Of a stretch of 64,000 nt of DNA, positions 9,525 to 18,633 are shown in pieces. Origin of the DNA: Sulfurimonas sp. HSL-1716 (GTDB taxonomy: Bacteria > Campylobacterota > Campylobacteria > Campylobacterales > Sulfurimonadaceae); contig NZ_CP147918.1 in the NCBI RefSeq assembly GCF_039645975.1, positions 2,193,567-2,257,566 of the forward strand, in the 5' to 3' direction. Below the pieces are notes generated by a model. That model saw only the letters and a program-made list of their open reading frames with translations. It did not search any database and was not told where the DNA came from. The translations under genes were made by a program, and so were the position numbers. The first letter of the stretch is position 1. Every line of letters starts with the position of its first letter.

Positions 9525-10214
9525 ATGCAGCAAAACTTTTTTACAAAAAAGAGTTTGGGAGTATTCAACATTGTTTGGATACTTTTTATTACTTCCTCTC
9601 TTCTTTTTGTCCTCTTTCCGCAAATAGACCTCTATATCTCTTCTTTGTTCTATTACGCAAAAGAGGGTTTTAGCACAAACGGCACTTGGTATGAAAAGCT
9701 GCTTTACGATTCGGTAAAACCTGTTGTTGCCATCGCAGCAGCACTTCCTATTCTTATTTGGTTTTATAACCTTGCAAGCAAAAAAAACCTTTTACATGTA
9801 AATGCAAAAGTGGTACTCTATGCTCTTTTGGTTTTGGCGATCGGTCCGGGTATCATCGTAAACGATATTTTTAAAGAGCATTGGGGACGTGCACGTCCTG
9901 CACAGACCGTAGAGTTTGGAGGAAAACTAGAGTTTACTCCTGCTTTTGTCATAAGCGACCAGGGAGGGTACTCCTTTAGCTGCGGACATGCTGCAGGAGC
10001 ATTCTTTTTGCTCTCTTTAGCATTGCTTGCAAAAAGAAAAAAAGCATTTTGGATTACCTTGGCATCTGCCTACGGAATCGCTATCAGCTATATTAGAATC
10101 GCTGCTGGAGGGCACTACCTTAGTGATACGGTCGTCTCATTTTTTATCGTCTTTATCGTCTCTTTAATGCTGCACCATTTTATTTTCAAGGACAAAACAT
10201 ATGAAACTTCGTAA
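9525..10214 (+). CDS. PAP2 family lipid phosphatase
   Basis: Integral membrane acid phosphatase of the PAP2/LpxE/LpxF type, 229 residues with about six hydrophobic segments. The three family motifs are present: KEHWGRARP (residues 118-126), FSCGHAAG (about 151-158, Cys where many members have Ser) and RIAAGGHYLSD (about 189-199). Such enzymes act on the periplasmic side and remove phosphate from lipid A, undecaprenyl diphosphate, phosphatidylglycerol phosphate or diacylglycerol pyrophosphate. Here it lies between two LTA-synthase-like transferases and overlaps the second by 14 nt, so recycling of a phospholipid donor or product or lipid A dephosphorylation are both possible. Confidence 0.85.
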   Translation: MQQNFFTKKSLGVFNIVWILFITSSLLFVLFPQIDLYISSLFYYAKEGFSTNGTWYEKLLYDSVKPVVAIAAALPILIWFYNLASKKNLLHVNAKVVLYALLVLAIGPGIIVNDIFKEHWGRARPAQTVEFGGKLEFTPAFVISDQGGYSFSCGHAAGAFFLLSLALLAKRKKAFWITLASAYGIAISYIRIAAGGHYLSDTVVSFFIVFIVSLMLHHFIFKDKTYETS

Positions 10215-12117
10215 TCAGCTCTTGCCTCTGATTTATCTGCTTCTCTTTAGTTTTATCGTTATGATGGCGATTCGCTTGAGCCTTTACGGTTTTTATCCCG
10301 AAGACTTTGCTGATTTAACGACCGTCGAGTTTTTCAAATCCCTTTTCATGGGTTTTCGTGTAGATATGATCACCCTTTTTACTTTTTCGTCTATCTTTGT
10401 CCTTTTGCTGCTCTTTATACAAAAAAAAGTTATAAGACTCGCTATAGGACTTTTATGGGGTGTTGTTTTAAACACTATCTTCATTCTAACGTTTAGTGAC
10501 GTTTTGTACTACTATTACATCCATCGACATATGTCAAACGAGATATTTAATCTCGGTAACGACACCGACATTATTTTCGGTATGGCTTTTGGTTCTATGC
10601 TGCATTATACATTGGTGGCCATAGTTCTGTCCGTTCTATTTTTATTTGGTGTATACAAACTTTTTAAAGCTGAAGTGCAAACATTTATACGGGGTAAAAA
10701 ATTCTTTGTTGTATTCTTCGCCGTGGTATTACTGTTTTTCATAGGAATCAGAAACAATTTTGCAGGAAAAAGCTTCGGTATAAGCGACGCATATGCCGTC
10801 AATAAAGTAAGTAGCGGGAACTTGGCATTAAACGGCTTTTTCACGATGTACCGTTCTGAAGATTCTCCCGCTAAACACAATCTTATGCACCTGAACGAAG
10901 CGGTAAAAATAACTCGTAGTGCACTCGCTTCTGCAAACACACCATATATCTATCCTGAGTATCCTCTAGAGCGCCATTACGCTAAAAAAGACAAGCCGCA
11001 ATATAACGTCGTTATCGTTTTGTTAGAATCTTTCGGAGCAGAACATCTTGACGGTTTTACCCATTACAAAGAACTGGGTATCACTCCTTACTTTAAAAAG
11101 CTGAGTGAAGAGGGGCTCAAATTTACAAATTTTTATTCCAATGGATTCCGTTCTATTTTCGGTATCACTTCTATGTTTTCAGGGGTAACGATTCCACTTG
11201 GTTTTCCGTATCTTGGACACGGTCTTGAGCTCTCAAACCTCAGTTATCTTGGAAAAGTAGCCAAAGAAAACGGGTATCACACTATTGCTATGCAAGCAGC
11301 GAACCGCCGCTCTTACAGAGTAGATGCGGTCAGCCACTTGGCGGGATTTGATCAGTACTACGGCGCACAGGATATGCCTAATGTCGAGCAGGTAGATCCC
11401 GGGAGAGCACCGGAAACCGGAACATACGATTACAATATGTTCGCTTTTTATCATAAAAAGCTCAATGAGATGAAAGAGCCTTTCTTAGGTTTTGCATTTA
11501 CGGACACGACTCACTCAGACTATCACCTCCCAAGCAAAAAGTTCGAGCGTTATCCGCATGATCTTAAAAATTATAACGGATTTCTAAACGCCCATATCTA
11601 TACCGACGATGCTATAAGACGTTTTATAGAAGGTGTAAAAAAAGAGCCGTGGTTTGACAAAACTATTTTCATATTTACTTCCGACCATGGAAGCGGTGAT
11701 GCACTTAATCCTATTGCCAGACAATATCGTCCAAATGATAAGCCTCTACCGAGTATAGAGCATTTTAGAATTCCTCTTATCATCTATGCACCAAAAATAT
11801 TCAAACCGCGTGTTATCAAAACACTGGGATGTCATAACGATATTTTCCCAACTATTGTAGATATGCTCGGCTGGAAAGCGGATATTACGACTATGGGCAG
11901 TTCGTTGTTCGACAAAAACGTTAGTAAAAGATTCGCTTACTTTTTTGCAGGTAATCTTATCGGCATCAAAACGAACGAGGGCTACATCAAGTACAACTTC
12001 AAACACGTGGTAGAAACTTCAGGTGATGCAAACCAAACGGCAGATATGAAAAAACTTCTTTTTGCCGTAGATACAGCTGAAGCAGGATTACTACAGAAAA
12101 ACAAGTGGGCAAAATGA
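10201..12117 (+). CDS. LTA-synthase-like membrane sulfatase/phosphotransferase (copy 2)
   Basis: Paralogue of the gene at 6303 with the same plan: about five membrane segments up to residue 190 and a periplasmic alkaline-phosphatase-superfamily domain. Metal-site blocks are VIVLLESFG near 274, NGFRSIFG near 313 and FTSDHGSGD near 493. As in copy 1, the putative nucleophile position is Ser. The juxtamembrane block FGISDAYAVNKVSSGNLALN is almost identical between the copies, while other regions differ widely, suggesting an old duplication with divergence of substrate. It starts inside the end of the PAP2 gene, and its stop overlaps the waaF start (ATGA), so the run 6303-13088 is probably a single operon. 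Confidence 0.8.
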   Translation: MKLRNQLLPLIYLLLFSFIVMMAIRLSLYGFYPEDFADLTTVEFFKSLFMGFRVDMITLFTFSSIFVLLLLFIQKKVIRLAIGLLWGVVLNTIFILTFSDVLYYYYIHRHMSNEIFNLGNDTDIIFGMAFGSMLHYTLVAIVLSVLFLFGVYKLFKAEVQTFIRGKKFFVVFFAVVLLFFIGIRNNFAGKSFGISDAYAVNKVSSGNLALNGFFTMYRSEDSPAKHNLMHLNEAVKITRSALASANTPYIYPEYPLERHYAKKDKPQYNVVIVLLESFGAEHLDGFTHYKELGITPYFKKLSEEGLKFTNFYSNGFRSIFGITSMFSGVTIPLGFPYLGHGLELSNLSYLGKVAKENGYHTIAMQAANRRSYRVDAVSHLAGFDQYYGAQDMPNVEQVDPGRAPETGTYDYNMFAFYHKKLNEMKEPFLGFAFTDTTHSDYHLPSKKFERYPHDLKNYNGFLNAHIYTDDAIRRFIEGVKKEPWFDKTIFIFTSDHGSGDALNPIARQYRPNDKPLPSIEHFRIPLIIYAPKIFKPRVIKTLGCHNDIFPTIVDMLGWKADITTMGSSLFDKNVSKRFAYFFAGNLIGIKTNEGYIKYNFKHVVETSGDANQTADMKKLLFAVDTAEAGLLQKNKWAK

Positions 12118-13088
12118 AGATCCTCGTTGTTCTTCCCAACTGGCTCGGCGATGCACTTATGGCAACACCCGCTATCGAATATCTCGCGGCACGTCATCCC
12201 GAAGCAAAATTCACTTTTGTCGGAAGTTTTGTTTCTATCGAGGCGTTAAAACATCATCCACGATGCGAAAAATTTTATATCGATAAAACAAAAGAAAAGG
12301 GCAGCAGATTTCTAAACACGTACAGATTCGCAAAGAAGCTCGGCCGATTCGACTTGGCGGTAAGTTTTAGAAACCAGCTCCATGCATCGCTGCTTTTAAG
12401 ATGGACAGGCGCACCTATATGCTGTGCCCGGTCCTCTTGGCATTCACGGCTGCTGCTTACACATACGCCGAATATCTCGACAGATCAGCATTTGGTCCTG
12501 CAATACCTTCAGATCGCCGCTTGCAACGCAGATGAAAAACCGGCGGATGCGCAGCCTCTTAAACTTTACATCCAAAAACACCGTTTTGACAAAGAAACTT
12601 TAGGCATAAATGCGGGCGCCACTTACGGAAGCGCCAAAAGATGGTATCCCGAACGTTTTGCACAGGTTGCGGCTCATTTTAGCGACAGATTCGACATCGT
12701 AATCTTCGGCGGACCAAACGAAGTCGAGATGGCTAAAGATATCGAAAAGGAACTAAAAAGGCTTGGCATAAAAAACTACACGAATCTTGCGGGAAAAACA
12801 TCCATACAAGAGCTTTGTGCCTATATAGGAGGATGCTCGCTGTTTGTCACGAACGACAGCGGTCCCATGCATGTGGCGTGCTCCTATCAAGTACCGACCG
12901 TCGCTGTTTTCGGACCGACACGATATAAAGAAACCTCACAATGGAAGAACGAAAAAAGCAGGATCGTCCGCCACGAGATGGATTGTTCTCCATGTATGAA
13001 ACGAGAATGCCCGCTGGGGCATCACAACTGTATGAAAGAGATCACGGCAGATGAAGTAATCGACGCCGTCAAAAGCCTGCATATTTAA
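12114..13088 (+). CDS. waaF: ADP-heptose--LPS heptosyltransferase II
   Basis: GT9-family cytoplasmic enzyme that adds the second L,D-heptose to the LPS inner core. The N-terminus ILVVLPNWLGDALMATPAIE is the WaaF signature. GINAGATYGSAKRWYPERFA and FVTNDSGPMHVACSYQVPTVAVFGPT are the donor-binding blocks of the C-terminal half. Length of 324 residues fits. The ATG at 12114 overlaps the preceding stop as ATGA; a GTG nine bases earlier is less likely. A perfect stem-loop follows at 13109. ADP-heptose for this enzyme would come from the hldE/hldD and gmhA/gmhB genes further along. Confidence 0.88.
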   Translation: MKILVVLPNWLGDALMATPAIEYLAARHPEAKFTFVGSFVSIEALKHHPRCEKFYIDKTKEKGSRFLNTYRFAKKLGRFDLAVSFRNQLHASLLLRWTGAPICCARSSWHSRLLLTHTPNISTDQHLVLQYLQIAACNADEKPADAQPLKLYIQKHRFDKETLGINAGATYGSAKRWYPERFAQVAAHFSDRFDIVIFGGPNEVEMAKDIEKELKRLGIKNYTNLAGKTSIQELCAYIGGCSLFVTNDSGPMHVACSYQVPTVAVFGPTRYKETSQWKNEKSRIVRHEMDCSPCMKRECPLGHHNCMKEITADEVIDAVKSLHI

Positions 13089-13108
13089 ATCTGCCAGCGA
13101 CTAGCGTA

Positions 13109-13135
13109 GCTATTTGGGCTTTTTGCCCAAATAGC
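13109..13135. terminator. Stem-loop between convergent waaF and beta-CASP genes
   Basis: Two perfectly complementary 11-nt arms (GCTATTTGGGC and GCCCAAATAGC) with a five-T loop lie in the 54-bp gap between convergent genes. The symmetry would serve both directions, although no long U tract follows on either side. Confidence 0.65.
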
Positions 13136-13142
13136 GTTCAAA

Positions 13143-14540
13143 TTATAAATATATGACCTCATCGGGTTTGACGATATGTACTTTTTTCTCCAGAGCATTT
13201 TCCAATACGCTTCTGAGTATCACCTGTTTATCCTCTTCGCCGTGGATGAGATATATGACTTTTAGATCATCTATCTTTGATATCCAGCTCAGCAGTCCAC
13301 TTTGATCTATATGTGCAGAAAATCCGTTTATCGTATGAATATTTGCCCGAATAAGGATATCTTCGCCGTATATCTTCACCCACCTTGCGCCGTCGACAAT
13401 GTGGCGCCCGAGAGTCCCGACACCCTGGTACCCTACAAAAATAATAGAATTTTTAGGATTCCACAATCTGTGTTTGAAATGATGCAGTATTCTCCCTCCC
13501 GTACACATACCGCTTCCGGCTATGATGATCGCGCGGCGCTCTATCTCGTTGATCGCTCTTGAAGACTCGGCATCGGAGGTGTATTGCAAAAGTTCAAAAT
13601 CAAAAACGCTTCCGTTTGCTTCTTTGTTCTTTTGACATTTCGAACTGAGCCGTTCCACATATTTTCTATACACGTCCGTTGCCCGCGTAGCCATAGGAGA
13701 GTCCACAAACACTTTACACTCCGGAAGTTCTTTTTTATCATACATTTCACGCAAAAGACAAAGTATCTCCTGTGTTCGCTCAACGGCGAAAGAGGGAATA
13801 ATGACATTCCCCCAGTCCTGTAGAGTAGTAATGATCACTTTTTTAAACTCGGTTATACTCTCTTCTACACTTTTATGATCCCTGTCACCGTATGTGGATT
13901 CCACGTACAAATAGTCTGCACGCGGACATTTTTGCAGGTTTTTCATAACCATGTTGTTATCGTTGCCGATATCTCCGGAAAAAACTATCGAATACTCGAC
14001 CTCATGCTCCATATATCTTACTTCGATAAAGGATGAGCCAAGGATATGTCCCGCGTCTCTATAAATAACTTTCACACCTTCGCACAGTGGCGTCTCTACG
14101 TCATATTCCACATATCTCCATGGAAGTTCAAAAGCGGTTTTGACGTCATCTTCTATATAAAGCGGCTCTGTGACGGTATCCTCTTTTCCTCGACGCATGG
14201 CTTTTTTCAGCTGTGTCTGATAATCTTGGAACATGATCTTCGCGCTGTCAAGCAGAATGACTTCCGCAAGATCACGCGTCGGCATGGTTGCGACGATATT
14301 TCTTTCAAATCCCTCTTTTACAAGTTTGGGTATCCGTCCGACATGATCAAGATGGGCATGAGTGATGAGCAGATAATCGATACTGTTCGGCTCAAATCCG
14401 AACGACTCTCTGTTTTTATCCTCTTCACGCCCCTGATACATACCGCAGTCAATAAGAATATTGGGACCGCCTTCTATACTAAGCAGATGACATGAGCCGG
14501 TAACTACTTCCGCGGCTCCGTATGATGTAACTGTCGCCAT
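13143..14540 (-). CDS. MBL-fold RNA metallo-hydrolase of the beta-CASP family (CPSF73/YSH1-like)
   Basis: Metallo-beta-lactamase ribonuclease, 465 residues. The zinc motif HAHLDHVG sits near residue 60, further metal ligands are in GHILGSSFIEV and FSGDIG, and the beta-CASP region includes SGMCTGGRILHHFKHRLW and the C-terminal GFSAHIDQ and IHGEEDK blocks. Family members cut or trim RNA; the bacterial substrates of this branch are poorly defined. AAAGGATTAAT precedes the ATG. The gene follows ppsA by 1 nt and the LOG-family gene lies before that, so the three form one operon. RNase J at 48854 is a separate beta-CASP protein. Confidence 0.85.
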   Translation of the reverse strand: MATVTSYGAAEVVTGSCHLLSIEGGPNILIDCGMYQGREEDKNRESFGFEPNSIDYLLITHAHLDHVGRIPKLVKEGFERNIVATMPTRDLAEVILLDSAKIMFQDYQTQLKKAMRRGKEDTVTEPLYIEDDVKTAFELPWRYVEYDVETPLCEGVKVIYRDAGHILGSSFIEVRYMEHEVEYSIVFSGDIGNDNNMVMKNLQKCPRADYLYVESTYGDRDHKSVEESITEFKKVIITTLQDWGNVIIPSFAVERTQEILCLLREMYDKKELPECKVFVDSPMATRATDVYRKYVERLSSKCQKNKEANGSVFDFELLQYTSDAESSRAINEIERRAIIIAGSGMCTGGRILHHFKHRLWNPKNSIIFVGYQGVGTLGRHIVDGARWVKIYGEDILIRANIHTINGFSAHIDQSGLLSWISKIDDLKVIYLIHGEEDKQVILRSVLENALEKKVHIVKPDEVIYL

Positions 14541-14541
14541 A

Positions 14542-16959
14542 TTAATCCTTTCGCTCTTTTTCTAACTCTACTATATTTTGAATCGTTTTTATGACACTAT
14601 CTGGGTTCAGGCTCATAGAGTCTATTCCCAGACTTACCAAAAATTCGGCCATCTCCGGATAATCTGAAGGCGCCTGTCCGCAGATACCGCTGTGACGCCC
14701 GTTTCTTTTTGCTCCTTTTACCGCCATGGCTATCATCTTCTTGACGCCCTCGTCTCTCTCTTCATAATCAAATGCAACTATCTCCGAATCTCTGTCGACT
14801 CCCAACGTGAGCTGAGTCAGATCGTTGCTGCCTATGCTGAAGCCGTCGAATATCTTGCTAAACTCGTCTATGAGTATGACGTTATTTGGGATCTCGCACA
14901 TCACATAGACTTCAAGGCCGTTTTCACCGCGCACCAAACCGTATTTGGACATGGTGTCTAACACGGCTTTGCCCTCTTTGACCCGTCTGCAAAACGGTAT
15001 CATCAAAATGACGTTGGTAAATCCCATCACGTCGCGTACTCTCTTCATAGCCTCGCACTCTAAACCAAAACCCTCTTCATAGGCGGGATGCGCATAACGC
15101 GAAGCACCGCGGAAACCTATCATAGGATTCGCTTCGGAGGGTTCAAAAATCTCTCCGCCAAGCAGTGCCGCGTATTCGTTACTTTTAAAGTCGCTCATTC
15201 GCACGACGCAGGGTTTTGGATAGACGGATGACGCTATCGTCGCGACGCCTTCGCTGAGTCTGCGTATAAAATATTCTTTATAATCCGTTTCTCCGCCAAC
15301 AAGATCTGCGATCTTCTGCTTTGTCGTATCGTCAAGTTTTTGGGGATGCACAAGCGCCATTGGATGGACTTTTATATACTCGTTGATTATGAACTCCATA
15401 CGAGCAAGACCTATGCCGTCAACGGGAAGGGATGAAAGCGAAAATGCAAGGTCCGGATTGCCCAGATTCATCATGATCTTCGTCTTTGTCTTTGCCAAAG
15501 TGCTTAGATCCGTTCTGTGGATTTCATACTCCAAAGCTCCCTCATAAACATAACCGTTCTCACCTTCCGCACAGCTTACCGTAACCTCATCGCCGTTATT
15601 TAGCACCTCTGTTGCGTTATCTGCACCTACGATTGCGGGAATACCGAGTTCACGGGAGATTATCGCAGCATGGCAGGTTCTGCCTCCTTTGTTCGTGATT
15701 ATGGCAGAAGCTATCTTCATGATAGGCTCCCAATCCGGTGTCGTGGTATCGGCGACAAGTATCTCTCCCGCTTTGAATTCGTTAAGCTTGGCAGCACTCT
15801 CTATTTTATGAACTCTTCCCGCAGCCAGCTTTCTTCCGACCGCTCTGCCTTCCACCAAGACCTTCGATCTGTTTTTCAAAGTATATGTCTCATAAAAGAG
15901 GTTTTTATTTCTGGATTCCACCGTTTCGGGACGCGCCTGGACTATATATATCTCTCCGTCATCCCCGTCTTTTGCCCACTCCATATCCATAGGTTTTGTG
16001 TATGAGGCTTTTTTCGAGTAATGATCCTCTATCTTTATCGCATAATCCGCCAAGATCATAACATCGTCGTCGCTGATACAAAAGCGTTCTCTTTCCTCTT
16101 TGCCGACTGCGATGTTTTTGGTATATTCAACGGCGATATTATCCATGTTTATCTCATCGTTAAAGACCATTTTGAGCTGTTTCCTGCCGATTCTTCTGTT
16201 TAAGACCGTTCGATACCCTGCATTGAATGTCGGTTTGTGGACATAAAAACTGTCCGGATCGATCGTACCCTGAACGACATTTTCACCCAGACCGTAGGCT
16301 CCGTTTATAAAAACGACATCGCTAAACCCGCTTTCCGTGTCGATACTAAACATGACTCCGCTGGCAGCTTTGTCGCTGCGTATCATCTTCATAACAGTCA
16401 CGCTGAGATAAACTTTCAGATAATCAAACCCGTTATCGAACTTGTAATGGATGGAACGGTCTGTAAAATTGGAGGAGAGGCAGCGTTTGTACGCGTCTAA
16501 AAGTTCGTCGTCATTGGAGATGTTGAGATAGGTGTCGTTCTGACCGGCAAAGGAAGCTTCGGGGGAATCTTCCGCGGTCGCTGAAGAGCGTACGGCAAGC
16601 GAGATATGCTCGCCGTACTCCTCTTTAAGCAGCTTGTATCCCTGTAAGATTTCAGATTTAAGGTCTTCGGGAAGCGTACAGCCGAAAACCAGATCCCTGC
16701 ATCTTTTACCCCGTTTTTGCAGCTCGTCTACATCATCCGGGTCTATATTATCAAGCTGTTCATGAAGATCTTTGCCGATATCGTTATATTCGAATATATA
16801 GTTATATGCTTCGGCGGTCACGGCAAATCCGTTTGGTATTCTCACTCCCTCGGCCGTCAGATTTCGATACATCTCTCCAAGCGAAGCGTTTTTGCCGCCC
16901 ACCGACGCCACGTCCTCGATACCCAACTCTTTGAAAAACTTGACATATTTAAAAGACAT
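14542..16959 (-). CDS. ppsA: Phosphoenolpyruvate synthase (pyruvate, water dikinase)
   Basis: Converts pyruvate, ATP and water to PEP, AMP and phosphate, the entry to gluconeogenesis in autotrophs that fix CO2 through the reductive TCA cycle. Domains in order: N-terminal ATP-grasp (GGKNASLGEMYRNL at about 22, VRSSATAEDSPEASFAGQ near 125), the phosphohistidine swivel domain with GGRTCHAAIISRELGIPA near 428, and the PEP-binding barrel ending in SIGSNDLTQLTLGVDRDS and GICGQAPSDYPEM. All 805 residues expected are present. A strong AAAAAGGAG site precedes the start. It lies 3 nt after the LOG-family gene. Confidence 0.95.
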   Translation of the reverse strand: MSFKYVKFFKELGIEDVASVGGKNASLGEMYRNLTAEGVRIPNGFAVTAEAYNYIFEYNDIGKDLHEQLDNIDPDDVDELQKRGKRCRDLVFGCTLPEDLKSEILQGYKLLKEEYGEHISLAVRSSATAEDSPEASFAGQNDTYLNISNDDELLDAYKRCLSSNFTDRSIHYKFDNGFDYLKVYLSVTVMKMIRSDKAASGVMFSIDTESGFSDVVFINGAYGLGENVVQGTIDPDSFYVHKPTFNAGYRTVLNRRIGRKQLKMVFNDEINMDNIAVEYTKNIAVGKEERERFCISDDDVMILADYAIKIEDHYSKKASYTKPMDMEWAKDGDDGEIYIVQARPETVESRNKNLFYETYTLKNRSKVLVEGRAVGRKLAAGRVHKIESAAKLNEFKAGEILVADTTTPDWEPIMKIASAIITNKGGRTCHAAIISRELGIPAIVGADNATEVLNNGDEVTVSCAEGENGYVYEGALEYEIHRTDLSTLAKTKTKIMMNLGNPDLAFSLSSLPVDGIGLARMEFIINEYIKVHPMALVHPQKLDDTTKQKIADLVGGETDYKEYFIRRLSEGVATIASSVYPKPCVVRMSDFKSNEYAALLGGEIFEPSEANPMIGFRGASRYAHPAYEEGFGLECEAMKRVRDVMGFTNVILMIPFCRRVKEGKAVLDTMSKYGLVRGENGLEVYVMCEIPNNVILIDEFSKIFDGFSIGSNDLTQLTLGVDRDSEIVAFDYEERDEGVKKMIAMAVKGAKRNGRHSGICGQAPSDYPEMAEFLVSLGIDSMSLNPDSVIKTIQNIVELEKERKD

Positions 16960-16962
16960 AAC

Positions 16963-17895
16963 CTACTCCTTTTTATGATTAAATAACGGTTCCCCTTTTT
17001 TCTCGTACCACTGGGTTATAAACTTCCACGCTTCATCGGCGTTGTCCACGATGTGAAAGATCTCTATATCGCTGTAGGAGATCACTCCCTCTTCACGCAA
17101 AAACTCCAGATTGACGGCTCTGTTCCAAAAATATTTCGAGACCAGAACGATCGGGATCGCTGCGGATTTCTGTGTCTGAACAAGCGTCAATATCTCAAAA
17201 AGCTCATCGAAGGTTCCAAATCCCCCCGGATATACCACAAGAGCTTTCGCACGGTTTAAAAAGTGAAGTTTTCTGATGGCGAAATAGTGAAACTGAAAAC
17301 AGAGTTCGGGAGTTATATAGGGATTTGGAAATTGTTCATGAGGAAGATTTATATTCAGCCCTATCGATTTTGCACCGACATCGAACGCACCGCGGTTCGC
17401 CGCTTCCATGATGCCCGGTCCGCCGCCGGTAATGATCGTCACCCGGCAGTCGTCCGCACCTTTGCCGCTGCTGCCCACAAGTGAACCGAATCTTCTGGCA
17501 TCGTCGTAGTACACGCTTTTTTCAAGCATTCTTTGAGCCGTATTCATCTTTGAACGCATCTCTTGGTTCGAAGGGTTTTTATCGAGTTCTTTTTGTATCA
17601 GGTTCAACTTTTTCTTCGCGGTTTTGTATTCTATGGTTCTTGCACTTCCAAAGACAGCTATTGTGTGCTCTATGCCAAGCCTGTTCATGACCAGTTCTGC
17701 TTTTAGATAATCAAGCTCAAGGCGTATGCCTCTTGCCTCATAGGAGTTCATAAACTCGATATCTTCCAAAGCGATCTTATAACTGTCGCTTCCTATGAGG
17801 TTTTTGACCAATTCCTCGGCTTGAGGATCCTCTTTTGTAGATTTAGGATGCCGCCACGGCATAGTCTCGTTGATATGATTGTTTTCATCATTCAC
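16963..17895 (-). CDS. LOG-family protein (TIGR00730-type Rossmann fold)
   Basis: Belongs to the family once called lysine decarboxylase-like, whose characterised members are cytokinin riboside 5'-monophosphate phosphoribohydrolases (nucleotide to base plus ribose phosphate). The two defining motifs are GGGPGIMEAANRGAFD near residue 155 and YPGGFGTFDELFE near 222. At 310 residues it is longer than the usual 190, with an N-terminal extension of about 110 residues. The start is GTG at 17895 with AGGAG seven bases upstream. It is first in the operon with ppsA and the beta-CASP gene. The physiological substrate is unknown. Confidence 0.8.
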   Translation of the reverse strand: MNDENNHINETMPWRHPKSTKEDPQAEELVKNLIGSDSYKIALEDIEFMNSYEARGIRLELDYLKAELVMNRLGIEHTIAVFGSARTIEYKTAKKKLNLIQKELDKNPSNQEMRSKMNTAQRMLEKSVYYDDARRFGSLVGSSGKGADDCRVTIITGGGPGIMEAANRGAFDVGAKSIGLNINLPHEQFPNPYITPELCFQFHYFAIRKLHFLNRAKALVVYPGGFGTFDELFEILTLVQTQKSAAIPIVLVSKYFWNRAVNLEFLREEGVISYSDIEIFHIVDNADEAWKFITQWYEKKGEPLFNHKKE

Positions 17896-17984
17896 GATAT
17901 GCTCCTAGAATGAACTGAAAGTCATTATACTATTAAAATCGTTTATTATCTTTAAAATGGAGACGTTAAAACAGGAGGTATTAC

Positions 17985-18003
17985 CCCTCTTTTTAAAAGA
18001 GGG
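17985..18003 (-). terminator. Terminator hairpin after the YfaZ-like gene
   Basis: The inverted repeat CCCTCTTTT / AAAAGAGGG, 16 bp beyond the stop of the outer-membrane protein gene, forms a short GC-capped stem. It separates the hldD-hldE-yfaZ transcript from the promoter of the LOG-ppsA operon. Confidence 0.55.
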
Positions 18004-18018
18004 ATGATTTAAAAAAGA

Positions 18019-18633
18019 TCAGAATTGAAACTTGAAGCCTAAATATACGGAATGGTTATAGTTCTTGTTTACCGTCGATCCTGCGACATCATAATTTGTA
18101 TCTAACGATCTGTACCCAAGAGTGATACGGCCGTTTTGTATGACCTCGGCGTCAAAGTTGACACGGTACTCGAAAAACTTTTCCGCATCGTTCATACATA
18201 AGACTTCCGGAGCGTAATAAAGAGCGCCGTCCAGATAAAGAGGCACGACATCCTTTACAGGAAGTTTGTATTCTGCTTCGACTCCCAGAGGAACCGATGT
18301 AAAGTCACGATTGCTTCCGTTTATTCTTGCTTTCGTATAGTTCGCCTTTACTCCAAGGCCCATGGACAAACCGTTGTTTGAAACCTCTTTTTGCATCAAA
18401 AAGCTTATCTCGTAATAAGCGTTGTCATTGCTGGAAAAGTCGCTGTGGTCTTCATTTCCTTTTAGATATCTTACACCCAAAAAGACCGTATTTGGTTCTA
18501 CAGTGTCGTTAAACTGGCCCATGTCCAAACGACCGCCAAGCTCTAAATCTTTATCGTTTATATTGATATCAACGCCATGCATAGCAAACGCTGCCGCCAC
18601 ACTCACGCTGAGTAATCCAAGTTTTTTTAACAT
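18019..18633 (-). CDS. YfaZ-family outer membrane beta-barrel protein
   Basis: A 204-residue protein with a cleavable signal peptide (MLKKLGLLSVSVAAAFAMHG) followed by alternating polar/hydrophobic strands and a C-terminal Phe (GFKFQF), the usual end of an outer-membrane barrel. Phrases such as FLGVRYLKGNEDH and RITLGYRSLDTNY suggest the YfaZ-like family, which has no established function. It overlaps the hldE stop by 7 nt, so an outer-membrane protein is translationally coupled to LPS heptose synthesis. An alternative is another small barrel of the OmpW/porin-like type. Confidence 0.65.
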   Translation of the reverse strand: MLKKLGLLSVSVAAAFAMHGVDININDKDLELGGRLDMGQFNDTVEPNTVFLGVRYLKGNEDHSDFSSNDNAYYEISFLMQKEVSNNGLSMGLGVKANYTKARINGSNRDFTSVPLGVEAEYKLPVKDVVPLYLDGALYYAPEVLCMNDAEKFFEYRVNFDAEVIQNGRITLGYRSLDTNYDVAGSTVNKNYNHSVYLGFKFQF

